DNA from: Actinomadura rifamycini DSM 43936 | Lineage (GTDB): Bacteria > Actinomycetota > Actinomycetes > Streptosporangiales > Streptosporangiaceae | Direction: 5' to 3' | Assembly: GCF_000425065.1 (NCBI RefSeq) | Contig: NZ_AULB01000009.1 | Location: 310,001 to 374,000, forward strand | Length of the DNA: 64,000 nt | Notes under the pieces: generated by a model | Database searches by the model: none | Told to the model about the DNA's origin: nothing | The model's input: only the letters and a program-made list of their open reading frames with translations | Shown here: piece after piece, positions 8,916 through 17,011 of the stretch | Position numbering within the stretch: position 1 is the stretch's first letter | Layout: each line of letters begins with the position of its first letter | Made by a program: the position numbers and the translations under genes

Positions 8916-9508
8916 CCGGGCGCGGGGGCCCGCCCGATCTCGGCGAACCCGGCCTCGACCCGCCGCAGCGTCTCGTCCAGCAGCTCCGCCAGGGACGTCC
9001 CCTCCCCGGCGGACAGCCAGTGCTCGTAGGCGGTCACGGCGGCGGCGAGGATCACGCTGCCCGCGAGCCGCGGCCCCATCGCCGACACCGGCTGCCCGGT
9101 GCGGGCGGCGACGAACTCGGCGACGATCCGCCGCCAGGACGCGTACCGCAGCGTCGCGTCGGCCTGCAGGGTCGGCACCGTGAGGATCAGCTCCATCCGC
9201 TGCCGGTGCCACGGCACCTCCTGCGGGTCGAACCGGTTGAACTCCACGACGGCGCGGCGGACGGCGTCCATGATCGGCGCCCGCGGGTCGGCCTCGTCCA
9301 GCAGCGCGCGCAGCCGCCGCAGCTGCGCGTCGAAGTCGCCCCACACCAGGTCGTTCTTGGACGCGAAGTACCGGAAGAACGTGCGCCGCCCGATCCCGGC
9401 CGCGGCCGCGATGTCGTCCACGGTCGTCTCGTCGAACCCCTGGCGGGCGAACAGCTCGAACGCGAGCCGCTCCAGGGCGGGCCGCGAGGTCACCCGCGGC
9501 CGTCCCAT
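8912..9508 (-). CDS. mftR: mycofactocin system TetR-family regulator MftR
   Basis: A TetR-family repressor of 198 residues from ATG 9508 (GGGAG 10 bases upstream); an in-frame GTG at 9538 would add 10 residues. The N-terminal helix-turn-helix reads TTVDDIAAAAGIGRRTFFRYF, as in MftR proteins, which are known to repress mft genes and to be released by acyl-CoA. The ligand domain follows from about residue 60. It is convergent with mftG, with overlapping stops. Candidate sites are the palindromes at 1173 and 7248. Confidence 0.85.
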   Translation of the reverse strand: MGRPRVTSRPALERLAFELFARQGFDETTVDDIAAAAGIGRRTFFRYFASKNDLVWGDFDAQLRRLRALLDEADPRAPIMDAVRRAVVEFNRFDPQEVPWHRQRMELILTVPTLQADATLRYASWRRIVAEFVAARTGQPVSAMGPRLAGSVILAAAVTAYEHWLSAGEGTSLAELLDETLRRVEAGFAEIGRAPAPG

Positions 9509-9611
9509 CACCCGGCGGCTCCCACTGAACGACGTCACGCCACCAGGTTCCCACGCCGGAGCGCGCCCCGCCCGGTCCGGCGGCGAGCGGACCGCCTTCG
9601 TCCGGAGGCGG

Positions 9612-9986
9612 TCAGGCCCAGAGCGCCCCGGCCGCCGCCGTGCCCCCGGCCACGGCGGCGAGCCCGGCGGCGACGCCCGCGACCGCGTTCGCGGCGGCGG
9701 GCAGCCGCGCGCCCGACTCCGCCAGCCGCACCGTCTCGTACGAGAACGTCGAGTACGTCGTCAGCGCGCCGCACAGCCCCGTGCCGACCAGCAGGCGCAC
9801 CGAGTCCGCGGCCGCGCCCCGCATCGCCGCGCCGGTCAGCGCCCCCAGCACCAGGCAGCCGAGCATGTTCGCGGCGAAGGTGCCCCAGGGGAACCCGGAA
9901 CCGGTGCGGGCCCGCACGGCGCGGTCGACGGCGTAGCGCAGCGGCGCGCCCACCATGCCCCCGGCGACGACGAGCAGCCAGCTCAT
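9612..9986 (-). CDS. crcB: fluoride channel FluC/CrcB, subunit 2
   Basis: A 124-residue, four-helix fluoride exporter protomer. It shows the CrcB marks FAANMLGC (pore Asn) and GLCGALTTYSTFSYE (central sodium-site turn and polar track). ATG 9986 overlaps the stop of the upstream paralogue (ATGA), so the two are made together and probably form a heterodimer. They protect against fluoride by passive export across the inner membrane. mftR follows 100 bp downstream on the same strand but is not obviously part of this operon. Confidence 0.92.
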   Translation of the reverse strand: MSWLLVVAGGMVGAPLRYAVDRAVRARTGSGFPWGTFAANMLGCLVLGALTGAAMRGAAADSVRLLVGTGLCGALTTYSTFSYETVRLAESGARLPAAANAVAGVAAGLAAVAGGTAAAGALWA

Positions 9987-10471
9987 CCGGCCTCCCGCCG
10001 CGGCGCGGGGGAGAGGCGGCGGGTCAGGACCCCGGCGCCCCACGCGGCGGCCACCGCGACGACCGGCGTGGCCACCAGGTACGCGAGGGCGAGGCGGGCG
10101 TGCCCGTCCCCGAACAGGCCCCGGACGTCCGCCGCGTAGGTGGAGAAGGTCGTGAACCCGCCGAGCACGCCCGTGCCCAGGAACGGCCCGACCAGCCGGT
10201 GCGCCGCCCGCGCGCGGGCGAGCACGGCCATGAGGACGCCGATCAGGGCGCAGCCGAGCGCGTTGACCGCGAGGGTCGTCCAGGGGAAGGCGTGCCCGTG
10301 CGCCGGCCACAGCAGCGCGGCGCCGTGCCGGGCGGCCGCGCCGAGCCCGCCGCCGGCCGAGACCGCCGCGATCACGGCCGCCTCCCGGCGGGCGCGCGGC
10401 GGGGCGGGGGAGCGGCCGGTTCCGCCGGACGCCGCCGTGCCGCGGTCGATCCGGTCGCGCGGGGTCGTCAT
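9983..10471 (-). CDS. crcB: fluoride channel FluC/CrcB, subunit 1
   Basis: A 162-residue CrcB protomer with a 30-residue Arg/Pro-rich cytoplasmic N-terminal extension. Core motifs are TTLAVNALGC and GVLGGFTTFSTYA. Four hydrophobic helices are visible. It is co-translated with the second crcB gene. The 5' region (10472-10584) was inspected for the fluoride riboswitch because that motif often precedes crcB; no convincing match was seen. Confidence 0.9.
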   Translation of the reverse strand: MTTPRDRIDRGTAASGGTGRSPAPPRARREAAVIAAVSAGGGLGAAARHGAALLWPAHGHAFPWTTLAVNALGCALIGVLMAVLARARAAHRLVGPFLGTGVLGGFTTFSTYAADVRGLFGDGHARLALAYLVATPVVAVAAAWGAGVLTRRLSPAPRREAG

Positions 10472-10584
10472 CGTGTCCGTCTCCTACTCGTGCGTGCCCG
10501 GTCGCGGGCGCGTCCGTTACGAGCAGGGACCGTTGGCGGCGTCGGCGCCGCGGTTCGGGTACGGCGGGCCCCACCGCCGCCCGG

Positions 10585-10603
10585 CCGGCCCCGGGGGGGC
10601 CGG
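10585..10603 (-). terminator. hairpin terminator downstream of the DAO-family gene
   Basis: CCGGCCCC-GGG-GGGGCCGG is a perfect 8-bp stem with a 3-nt loop, 36 bp past the stop of the flavoprotein gene ending at 10639 and upstream of the crcB pair. It would keep the two minus-strand units apart. There is no T-run on the minus strand, so activity is inferred. Confidence 0.45.
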
Positions 10604-10638
10604 GGCCCGTCCAGCATACCGGCGGGTCCGGCGTCCGG

Positions 10639-11763
10639 TCAGGGCCGCCGCGGAGCCGGCGGCGGCCGGTCGGGACGGTAGGGCGCCAGCGCCGGCTCGG
10701 CCCCCTCGCCCAGGATCTCCCCGGCGGCCAGGTCGGCCAGGTGCGGGGCCAGCGTGATGCCGCTGTGGGTGACGACGGTGTACAGGCCGGGCCGCTGCGG
10801 GCCGACGAGCGGGCGGCCGTCCACGGGCAGCGGCCGGACGCAGCGGCGCACCCGGTCGACGCGGGCGTCCAGGCCGGGGAACAGGACGCGCGCCCGGTCG
10901 AGCAGCTCGGCCCCGCGGGCGTCGAGGTCGGCCCGCGGGGTCGCGAGGTCGGTGGCGGCGTCGAGGTCGGCGGCCTCCAGCAGCAGCCCGCCGCCCGGGA
11001 CGGGCCGCAGGTCGAGACCGGGAGTGTGCACGGGGCCGCGGACCGGCCCCGCCCCCGGCGTGATCGCCGCGGTGAGGCCCGGCGCGGACGAACCGGGCGC
11101 CTCGGGGTCCACGAGGGGGAGCGCCGCACCGGCGGTCGCGAGGAGGGCGGGGCTGCGCCACCCGGCGGCGCAGACCACGGTGTCGGCGGCCAGGTCCCCG
11201 GCGGGCGTGCGGACGCCGGTGACGCGGTCGCCGCGGACGAGCAGCCCGGTCGCGGGCGTCCCGGAGCGGACCGCGGCCCCCGCGTCCCGGGCGCGGGCGA
11301 GCAGCGCGCCGACGGCGGCGGACCCGTGCGCGTGCCCCTCGCCGGGGAAGCGGGCGATGACCGCGCCCGCGGGCGGGCGCAGCGCCGGCTCGTCGTCGCG
11401 CAGCCGGGTGGCGGTGGTCAGCGTCGCGGGGTAGCCGAGGTCGCGCAGCCGCGCGACCCGCTCGGCGAGGGCGTCCCGCGCGGGCTCGGCCACGGCCCAC
11501 TCGGTGCTGCCCGCGAACCGCGCCCAGTCCGGCCCGCCGAACTCGGCGGCGACCCGCCGCCAGGCGTCCAGCGCGGCCACGCGGAACGCGTGGTACCGGG
11601 CGTCGGCGGGGTCGTTGGCGTTGAGCCACGCGTAGCTCGCGCCCGAGGTACCCGCGCCCGGCCGGTCCCGCTCGACCAGCGTCACCTCCGCCGTGCCGGG
11701 GCGGGCGAGACGGTCGGCCAGGGCGGCGCCGATGATCCCGCCGCCCACGATGACGATGCGCAT
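10639..11763 (-). CDS. FAD-dependent oxidoreductase, D-amino-acid-oxidase (DAO) family
   Basis: A 374-residue DAO-fold flavoenzyme. The FAD-binding motif IVIVGGGIIGAALADRL is at residues 3-19. A C-terminal segment (RCVRPLPVDGRPLVG, then LYTVVTHSGITLAPHLADL) matches D-amino-acid dehydrogenase/glycine oxidase-type enzymes that close over the flavin. ATG 11763 is preferred over a GTG two codons upstream; neither has a strong ribosome site. It lies 61 bp downstream of an SDR gene on the same strand and may be the last gene of that unit. Likely oxidises an amine or amino acid; the substrate is unknown. Confidence 0.8.
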   Translation of the reverse strand: MRIVIVGGGIIGAALADRLARPGTAEVTLVERDRPGAGTSGASYAWLNANDPADARYHAFRVAALDAWRRVAAEFGGPDWARFAGSTEWAVAEPARDALAERVARLRDLGYPATLTTATRLRDDEPALRPPAGAVIARFPGEGHAHGSAAVGALLARARDAGAAVRSGTPATGLLVRGDRVTGVRTPAGDLAADTVVCAAGWRSPALLATAGAALPLVDPEAPGSSAPGLTAAITPGAGPVRGPVHTPGLDLRPVPGGGLLLEAADLDAATDLATPRADLDARGAELLDRARVLFPGLDARVDRVRRCVRPLPVDGRPLVGPQRPGLYTVVTHSGITLAPHLADLAAGEILGEGAEPALAPYRPDRPPPAPRRP

Positions 11764-11824
11764 GACCACAGGGTCGCAGGTGCCGGCCGCCCCGCGCGCG
11801 CCGGGGATCAGTACCGCGGGCCGC

Positions 11825-12664
11825 TCACCGCGCGTCCTCCGGCGGGACGCCGCGCAGCGCGTCCGCGCCGAACATCGGCTCGAAGAACGACGAGTAGTCG
11901 GGCCCCCGCCGCAGGTGGTGCCCGCCGTCCACGTTCAGCACCTGCCCGGTGATCCAGGACGCCTCGGGCCCCGCGAGGAACGCGACGGCCCCCGCGATGT
12001 CCGCGGGCTCCCCGACCCGGGCCAGCGGCATGCACGACAGGTAGTCCTCCAGGACGGGCCCGGTGTCGGCGATGCCCGCGACGAGCTCGGTGCGCACGAT
12101 CCCCGGGCGGACGCCGTTGACCCGGACGCCGACGCCGCCCAGCTCGTCCGCCGCCAGCCGGACCAGGTGGTCGACGGCCGCCTTGGACACCCCGTACGCG
12201 CCGAACCAGCGGTGCGTGTTCGACGACGCGATCGACGAGATCGCGATGATCGACCCGCCGCCGCCGTCGCGCGCCATCGCCCGCGCGGCGTGCCGGATCG
12301 TCAGCATCGTCCCCGTCGCGTTCAGCTCCAGGGTGGCGCGCCACTGCTCCAGGTCGAGGTCGCCGATGGGTCCGATCGAGGTGGACCCGCCCGCGCTCGC
12401 GACGACCGTCCGCAGCGGCCCCCGCTCGCCCGCCGCCCGCACCGCCTCCGCCACCTGCGCGTCGTCGGTGACGTCGGCGACCACGTGGCCGATGTCGTGC
12501 CCGGTGTCCTCGCGCGCCCGCTCGGCGGCGTCGCGCAGCCGCTCCTCCGTCCGTCCGCAGATCGTCACGGCCGCGCCGGCCGCGGCCAGCCGCAGCGCGC
12601 AGCCGAGCCCGATGCCGCTGCCGCCGCCGGTCACCAACGCCGCCGTCCCGTCCAGGGTTCCCAC
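11825..12664 (-). CDS. SDR family oxidoreductase
   Basis: A 279-residue classical SDR: cofactor motif TGGGSGIG at residues 12-19, NAG-equivalent SAGG near 90, catalytic Y157/K161 in YGVSK and the C-terminal GQVLNVDGG. A tail of about 25 residues follows the usual end. GTG 12664 has a strong GGAGGG site 4 bases upstream. It is 27 bp behind another SDR gene, so the two are probably co-transcribed. A dehydrogenase of a hydroxyacyl or alcohol substrate is likely; nothing fixes which. Confidence 0.85.
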   Translation of the reverse strand: MGTLDGTAALVTGGGSGIGLGCALRLAAAGAAVTICGRTEERLRDAAERAREDTGHDIGHVVADVTDDAQVAEAVRAAGERGPLRTVVASAGGSTSIGPIGDLDLEQWRATLELNATGTMLTIRHAARAMARDGGGGSIIAISSIASSNTHRWFGAYGVSKAAVDHLVRLAADELGGVGVRVNGVRPGIVRTELVAGIADTGPVLEDYLSCMPLARVGEPADIAGAVAFLAGPEASWITGQVLNVDGGHHLRRGPDYSSFFEPMFGADALRGVPPEDAR

Positions 12665-12691
12665 TGTGCCCTCCCGCTCGTGTCGGCCGTG

Positions 12692-13435
12692 TCAGCGGTC
12701 GACCGCGGTGGCGCCGCCGTCGACCGTCAAATGCGTGCCGGTGATGAACGACGCCTCGTCGCTCATGAGGAACCGGACGGCCGCCGCGACCTCCGCGGGC
12801 CGTCCGAGCCGCCCGACCGGCGCCTTCGCCGCGAACTCCGCCCGCATCCCCGCCGGCGCCGCCGCCGCGAGCAGCGGAGTGTCGATGTAGCCCGGGCACA
12901 CCGCGTTCACCCGGACGCCGTCGCCCGCGAGCTGGTGCGCCAGCGCCCGCGTCAGGCCGAGCAGCCCCGCCTTCGAGGCGCAGTACGCGGGGATGAACAG
13001 CTGCCCGACGAACGCCTCGATCGACGAGATCCCCACGATGGCCGACCCCTCCTGCGCGCGCAGGTCGTCCAGCATCGCCTGCGCCAGCAGCGCCTGGGCC
13101 CGGAGGTTGACGTGCTGCACGGCGTCCCAGCGGGCCTCGTCGAGATCGCCGACCGCGGCGGGACCGGCGATCCCCGCCGCGTGCACCAGCCCGCCGAGCG
13201 GCCCGAGCGCCGCGCGCGACGCGTCGAGGGCGGCGGGGAACGCGGCGGCGTCGGTGACGTCCACGACCACGGAGAGCGCGGCCGTCCCGGTGTCCGCGCC
13301 GATCCGGCGCGCGACGTCCGCCGCGTCGGCGCGGTCCCACAGGGCGACGGGCCTGCCGTGCTCGGCGAGGGCCCGGGCGCACGCGGCCCCGATGCCGGAG
13401 GCGCCTCCGGTGACGACGACCGCGGTCCGAGACAT
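12692..13435 (-). CDS. SDR family oxidoreductase
   Basis: A 247-residue SDR with TGGASGIG at residues 9-16, Ser137/138 and catalytic Y151/K155 in YCASK, ending in GTHLTVDGGATAVDR. ATG 13435 is chosen because it follows GGGAG; an in-frame GTG seven codons upstream falls in the promoter. It is the first gene of the minus-strand SDR pair and is divergent from a third SDR across 91 bp, so both directions probably share control. Confidence 0.86.
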   Translation of the reverse strand: MSRTAVVVTGGASGIGAACARALAEHGRPVALWDRADAADVARRIGADTGTAALSVVVDVTDAAAFPAALDASRAALGPLGGLVHAAGIAGPAAVGDLDEARWDAVQHVNLRAQALLAQAMLDDLRAQEGSAIVGISSIEAFVGQLFIPAYCASKAGLLGLTRALAHQLAGDGVRVNAVCPGYIDTPLLAAAAPAGMRAEFAAKAPVGRLGRPAEVAAAVRFLMSDEASFITGTHLTVDGGATAVDR

Positions 13436-13526
13436 CGCGCTCCCTGTATTGAACACTCCGTGCGGGCGAGGCTAGCGTGCTGATCGTCTCCCCGACAGGG
13501 GCGGACGGCCTGACGCGGGAGGTTCG
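13436..13526. promoter_or_regulatory. divergent SDR promoter region with a weak MftR-like motif
   Basis: This 91-bp intergenic region drives SDR genes in both directions. At 13451-13463 the minus strand reads GCACGGAGTGTTC. It shares GCAC-x-GAGTG with the palindrome before the mycofactocin-coupled SDR and agrees at 9 of 13 positions with either mft-region site. It is not palindromic, so assignment to MftR is weak. No clean -35/-10 pair was found. Confidence 0.25.
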
Positions 13527-14399
13527 GTGCGCGAACTGGGCGGACGGGTCGCCGTGGTGACCGGCGCGGCGAGCGGGATCGGACGCGCGCTCGCCGTGCG
13601 CCTCGCGAGCGAGGGCATGCACCTGGCCTTGGCCGACGTGGACCCCGAGGGCCTCGGTGAGACCGCCGCCCTCGCCCGGGCCGCCCACCGCCCCGCCGGG
13701 GGCGAGGGGGCGGGGCCGCCGGTGGTGTTCACGGAGACCGTGGACGTCGGGGACGAGGCGGCGGTGCGGCGGTTCGCCGATCGGGTGTTCGCCGAGACGG
13801 GCGAAGTCCATCTGCTGTGCAACAACGCGGGCGTCTACATGGGCGGCCGGATGTGGACCCGGCCCGCCGCCGACTTCGAGTGGACGCTGCGGGTGAACCT
13901 GTGGGGCGTCCTGCACGGCGTGCGGGCCTTCGTCCCGCGGATGCTGGAGCAGGGCGGCGAGGGGCACGTGGTCAACACGTGCTCGGTCGCCGGCTTGTTC
14001 GCCGGGCCGGGTGCGGCGCCGTATACGGTCTCGAAGTGGGCGGCGTTCGCCGCCTCGCTGAGTCTCGCGCAGGAGCTGGCGATGGAGGGATCGCGGATCG
14101 GGGTGTCGGCGCTGTGCCCGGGCGGCGTGGCGACGCGGATCCACGAGTCCGAGCGGGCGCGCCCGGCCGGGCTCGAGAGCGCCCCCGGGGACGACGTCGC
14201 GTTCATGGACGAGATGATCGCCGCGACGGTCGCGGGCGGGATCGCCCCCGAGGACGTCGCGGCGCGGGTCGTCGGCGCGGTGCGCGAGCGGCGCTTCCTC
14301 GTGCTGACGCACCCGGAGTACGAACCGGGCCTCGCCGACCAGGCGGCGGCCCTCGCCGCGGGACGGCTGCCGCCCCTGCCCGACGCCGAATGGAAGTGA
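13527..14399 (+). CDS. SDR family oxidoreductase
   Basis: A 290-residue SDR: TGAASGIG at residues 12-19, NNAGVYMGG near 99, catalytic Y166/K170 in YTVSK. The C-terminal part is longer than in small SDRs and includes FMDEMIAATVAGGIAPEDVAARV, as in SDRs of the retinol/3-oxoacyl type that do not end in a VDGG loop. GTG 13527 has GGGAGG 4 bases upstream. The next gene begins 5 bp after its stop, so the two form an operon. Confidence 0.85.
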   Translation: MRELGGRVAVVTGAASGIGRALAVRLASEGMHLALADVDPEGLGETAALARAAHRPAGGEGAGPPVVFTETVDVGDEAAVRRFADRVFAETGEVHLLCNNAGVYMGGRMWTRPAADFEWTLRVNLWGVLHGVRAFVPRMLEQGGEGHVVNTCSVAGLFAGPGAAPYTVSKWAAFAASLSLAQELAMEGSRIGVSALCPGGVATRIHESERARPAGLESAPGDDVAFMDEMIAATVAGGIAPEDVAARVVGAVRERRFLVLTHPEYEPGLADQAAALAAGRLPPLPDAEWK

Positions 14400-14404
14400 G
14401 GACC

Positions 14405-14884
14405 ATGCCGTCGAAGATGCCCCCGAAGGGGCTCGACTCGCCGTTCGTCCCGAAGGTCATGAAGGTCGTGTCGCGGCTGCACGTCGAGGCGTACCGGCTC
14501 ACGGGCGGCCGGGTCGGCGGGACGTGGCGCGTCGGGTCCGCCCGGCGGCGCGGCGTGCCGATCTGCCTGCTCACCACCCGCGGCCGCAAGACCGGCCGGC
14601 CGCGCACGCTGCCGCTGCTGTACATGCGGGACGGCGACCGGGTCGTCATCGTCGCCTCGCGGGGCGGGCTGCCGAAGCATCCGATGTGGTACCTCAACCT
14701 GCGGGCCGACCCGCGGGTCGCGGTGCGGATCGGCCCGGACGTCCGCCGCATGCGGGCCCGCACCGCCGACGAGGCCGAGCGCGCGGCGCTCTGGCCCCGC
14801 CTGGTCGAGGTGTACGCCGACTACGACAGCTACCAGTCCTGGACGGACCGGAAGATCCCCGTCGTGATCTGCGAGCCCGCCTGA
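14405..14884 (+). CDS. deazaflavin (F420)-dependent nitroreductase-family protein
   Basis: A 159-residue split-beta-barrel protein of the Ddn/DUF385 family. Family marks are LLTTRGRKTGRPRTLPLLYMRDGD, with the RKTG F420-phosphate contact, VASRGGLPKHPMWYLNL in the middle and the DYQ-like tail YADYDSYQSWT. Such enzymes use reduced F420 to reduce enones, quinones or nitro groups. ATG 14405 follows GAGG. The F420-dependent LLM enzyme encoded about 1 kb away suggests an F420-based redox neighbourhood. Confidence 0.87.
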   Translation: MPSKMPPKGLDSPFVPKVMKVVSRLHVEAYRLTGGRVGGTWRVGSARRRGVPICLLTTRGRKTGRPRTLPLLYMRDGDRVVIVASRGGLPKHPMWYLNLRADPRVAVRIGPDVRRMRARTADEAERAALWPRLVEVYADYDSYQSWTDRKIPVVICEPA

Positions 14885-14897
14885 GCGGCGGCGCCGG

Positions 14898-15926
14898 TCA
14901 GATCAGGTCCAGGGTGCCCAGCGCCCGGATCGCGGCGCAGGACCGGGCCGCCATCGCCAGGAACATCCGGTCGCCGCGCTCCGTCGGCGTCCCGTACGCG
15001 CACCCGAGGACGGTGATCAGCGGCCCCTGCAGGGCCGCGAACCGGTAGTCGTCGAAGCAGGCGTCGAGGCCGTAGCCGGTGACGCCGTGCCGCTCCAGCT
15101 CGGCGTGGTAGACGCCGACGAGGTCGCGCTCCCGCGCGGCGCGGTCGTCCGGCAGCAGGCTCGTGCCGAGGAAGTACGCCAGGTCCCGCAGCGGATGCCC
15201 GAGGCCGATCGTCTGCCAGTCGACCGCGGTGACCCGCCCGTCGTCGCCGAACAGCAGGTTGTCGAGCCGGTAGTCGCCGTGGACGAGCCCGAAGACGTCC
15301 GGGCGCCCGACGACCCACGCGGCGATCGCGTCCGCCGCCTCCCGCAGCGTCCGGGCGTCCCGGTCGTCCAGCCGCCCGGCGAACCGCTCGACGAACGTGT
15401 CGACCGCCGGGCCGAACATTTCGCCGAGCTGCGCCGCGTCCTCCGCCCCGACGGGCTTCAGCCACGGCACGTCCAGCAGCGTCGGGTCGCACCAGCGGGG
15501 GCCGTGCAGCCCGGCGAGGTTCGCGACCGCGGCGGCGGCCCGGTCCGGCGCGCAGCCCGCGAGCTGGTCGCCCTGCACCGCCGGGTGGAGGTCGTCCAGC
15601 AGCAGCACGAAGCGGGTGTGGTCGGCGGAGATCGCGCCGTAGTGGCAGCGCGGCGTCCGCACCTTCACGGTGGCGGCCAGGTCCCGGTAGAACGCCACCT
15701 CCGCCCGGTACACCGGCCAGAGGAACGCGCGGGCGCCCTCGTCCTCGGCGGCGAGCTTGGCGACGAGCCGGCGCCGGACGCCGTCCGCGCAGTCCAGCCG
15801 GAGCCGGTAGCAGGAGCCGATCTGCCCCGACCCGACCCTCTCCCACCGGACGGCCGTGACCGGGACGCCGAGGACCTCGCCGAGCGCCTCGGGCGTCAGC
15901 CCGTCGGCCGTGTCGATGACGCGCAC
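14898..15926 (-). CDS. phosphotransferase, aminoglycoside/ecdysteroid-kinase-like
   Basis: A 342-residue protein-kinase-like small-molecule kinase. The catalytic loop is LVHGDYRLDNLLF and the metal-binding Asp sits in VDWQTIGLGHPLRDL. The lysine-bearing N-lobe reads RRRLVAKLAAEDEGARAF. This combination fits the EcKL/APH-type phosphotransferases often found with acyl-CoA and steroid-like catabolic genes. It starts at GTG 15926, 4 bp behind the LLM gene, and is last in a three-gene P450 operon. It could phosphorylate an alcohol of the P450 substrate or product; that is inference. Confidence 0.8.
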   Translation of the reverse strand: MRVIDTADGLTPEALGEVLGVPVTAVRWERVGSGQIGSCYRLRLDCADGVRRRLVAKLAAEDEGARAFLWPVYRAEVAFYRDLAATVKVRTPRCHYGAISADHTRFVLLLDDLHPAVQGDQLAGCAPDRAAAAVANLAGLHGPRWCDPTLLDVPWLKPVGAEDAAQLGEMFGPAVDTFVERFAGRLDDRDARTLREAADAIAAWVVGRPDVFGLVHGDYRLDNLLFGDDGRVTAVDWQTIGLGHPLRDLAYFLGTSLLPDDRAARERDLVGVYHAELERHGVTGYGLDACFDDYRFAALQGPLITVLGCAYGTPTERGDRMFLAMAARSCAAIRALGTLDLI

Positions 15927-15930
15927 GCCG

Positions 15931-17010
15931 TCAGCACCTCCCCGGGTTGCGGGGGAGCCCGGCGACCCGCGCCGGCCTCACCTTCCGGTACGCCGCCACG
16001 ACCGGTTCGACCTCGGCCGGCGTCACGCCGTGCAGGATCACCCCGTCGGCGCCGGCGTCGAACTGGTCCACGACGCGCCGCGCGCAGGCGTCCGCGCCGC
16101 CGGTCGCCGCCGCGCCGAACCAGTCGGCGGGCAGCAGGTCCGCGACCCGGCGGAGCTGGTCGGTGGTCGCGACGGCGTCGAACGCCCCCGGGAACCCGGC
16201 GACGAGTTCGTCCGCGCGGAACCGGGCGAGGGCCGCCGGGTCCCAGCCGTTCACGCGGACCAGCAGGTCCCCGTACCCCTGCAGGTAGGTCGCGAGCCGC
16301 CCGGTGAGCTTGCGCAGCCGCGCATCCTCGTCGAGGTGGTCGCCGACGGTCGCCAGCACCGACCACACCCGCACCCGCGCCGGGTCCCGCCCGGCCCGTT
16401 CCGCGCCGCGCCGCACCGCCGCCACCGACCGCGCGAGGGTCTCGTCGGTGAAGAACGTGTGCAGGACGACGCCGTCCGCGACGGCCCCCGCGAACTCGAG
16501 CGTCCGCGCGCCCATCGCGGTGAGCAGGACGGGCACGTCCTCGTCGAACGACGCGTCCTGGTTCAGGTACGGGAAGTCGCCCGCGGGGCCGCGGTGGTCG
16601 ACGACCGCTTCGCCCCGCCACAGCCGGCGCACGATGCCGATGAAGTCCTCGAGCTGCGCGGTCGTCACCCGGGGGAGCCCCATGACGTCGAACAGCATGT
16701 CGAAGCCGCGGCCGAGGCCCAGCGCGAACCGTCCGCCGGTCAGCCGGTGCATCGTCGTCGCGAACGTCGCGGTGAGCAGCGGATGCCGGGTGTTGTGGTT
16801 GGTCGCGGCGGTCGCGACCCCCAGGCGCTCGGACACCGCGCCCGCCGCGCCCGACAGGGTCGCGGCCTCCTTGGTGGTGAACCGCTCGGACAGGAACACC
16901 GACCCGAGGCCGAGCCGCTCGCCGTCCCGCACCTGGTCCAGCAGGTCGCGCGGCGACCCGGAATGCCCCGGCAGCCCGTAGAAGCCGAGCTCCGGCAGGT
17001 CGTCCGCCAT
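15931..17010 (-). CDS. LLM-class F420-dependent oxidoreductase (TIGR03857-like)
   Basis: A 359-residue luciferase-like monooxygenase-fold enzyme (TIM barrel). Typical segments are LGSVFLSERFTTKEAA, ATNHNTRHPLLTA, GRFALGLGRGFD and the C-terminal QFDAGADGVILHG. The F420-dependent subgroup is inferred from those segments. ATG 17010 is one base beyond the P450 stop, giving tight coupling. It may act on the product of the P450, for example by hydride transfer to or from a ketone. Confidence 0.83.
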   Translation of the reverse strand: MADDLPELGFYGLPGHSGSPRDLLDQVRDGERLGLGSVFLSERFTTKEAATLSGAAGAVSERLGVATAATNHNTRHPLLTATFATTMHRLTGGRFALGLGRGFDMLFDVMGLPRVTTAQLEDFIGIVRRLWRGEAVVDHRGPAGDFPYLNQDASFDEDVPVLLTAMGARTLEFAGAVADGVVLHTFFTDETLARSVAAVRRGAERAGRDPARVRVWSVLATVGDHLDEDARLRKLTGRLATYLQGYGDLLVRVNGWDPAALARFRADELVAGFPGAFDAVATTDQLRRVADLLPADWFGAAATGGADACARRVVDQFDAGADGVILHGVTPAEVEPVVAAYRKVRPARVAGLPRNPGRC

Positions 17011-17011
17011 G

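Noticed and set aside
8912-9986. mftR as part of the crcB operon
   Set aside because: Same strand, but about 100 bp separate the crcB stop from the ATG, and mftR function belongs to the mycofactocin locus; co-transcription cannot be shown from sequence.
10472-10584. Possible fluoride riboswitch upstream of the crcB pair
   Set aside because: Fluoride riboswitches often precede crcB, but I could not find the conserved motif and pseudoknot pairing in this leader. A covariance-model search would decide.
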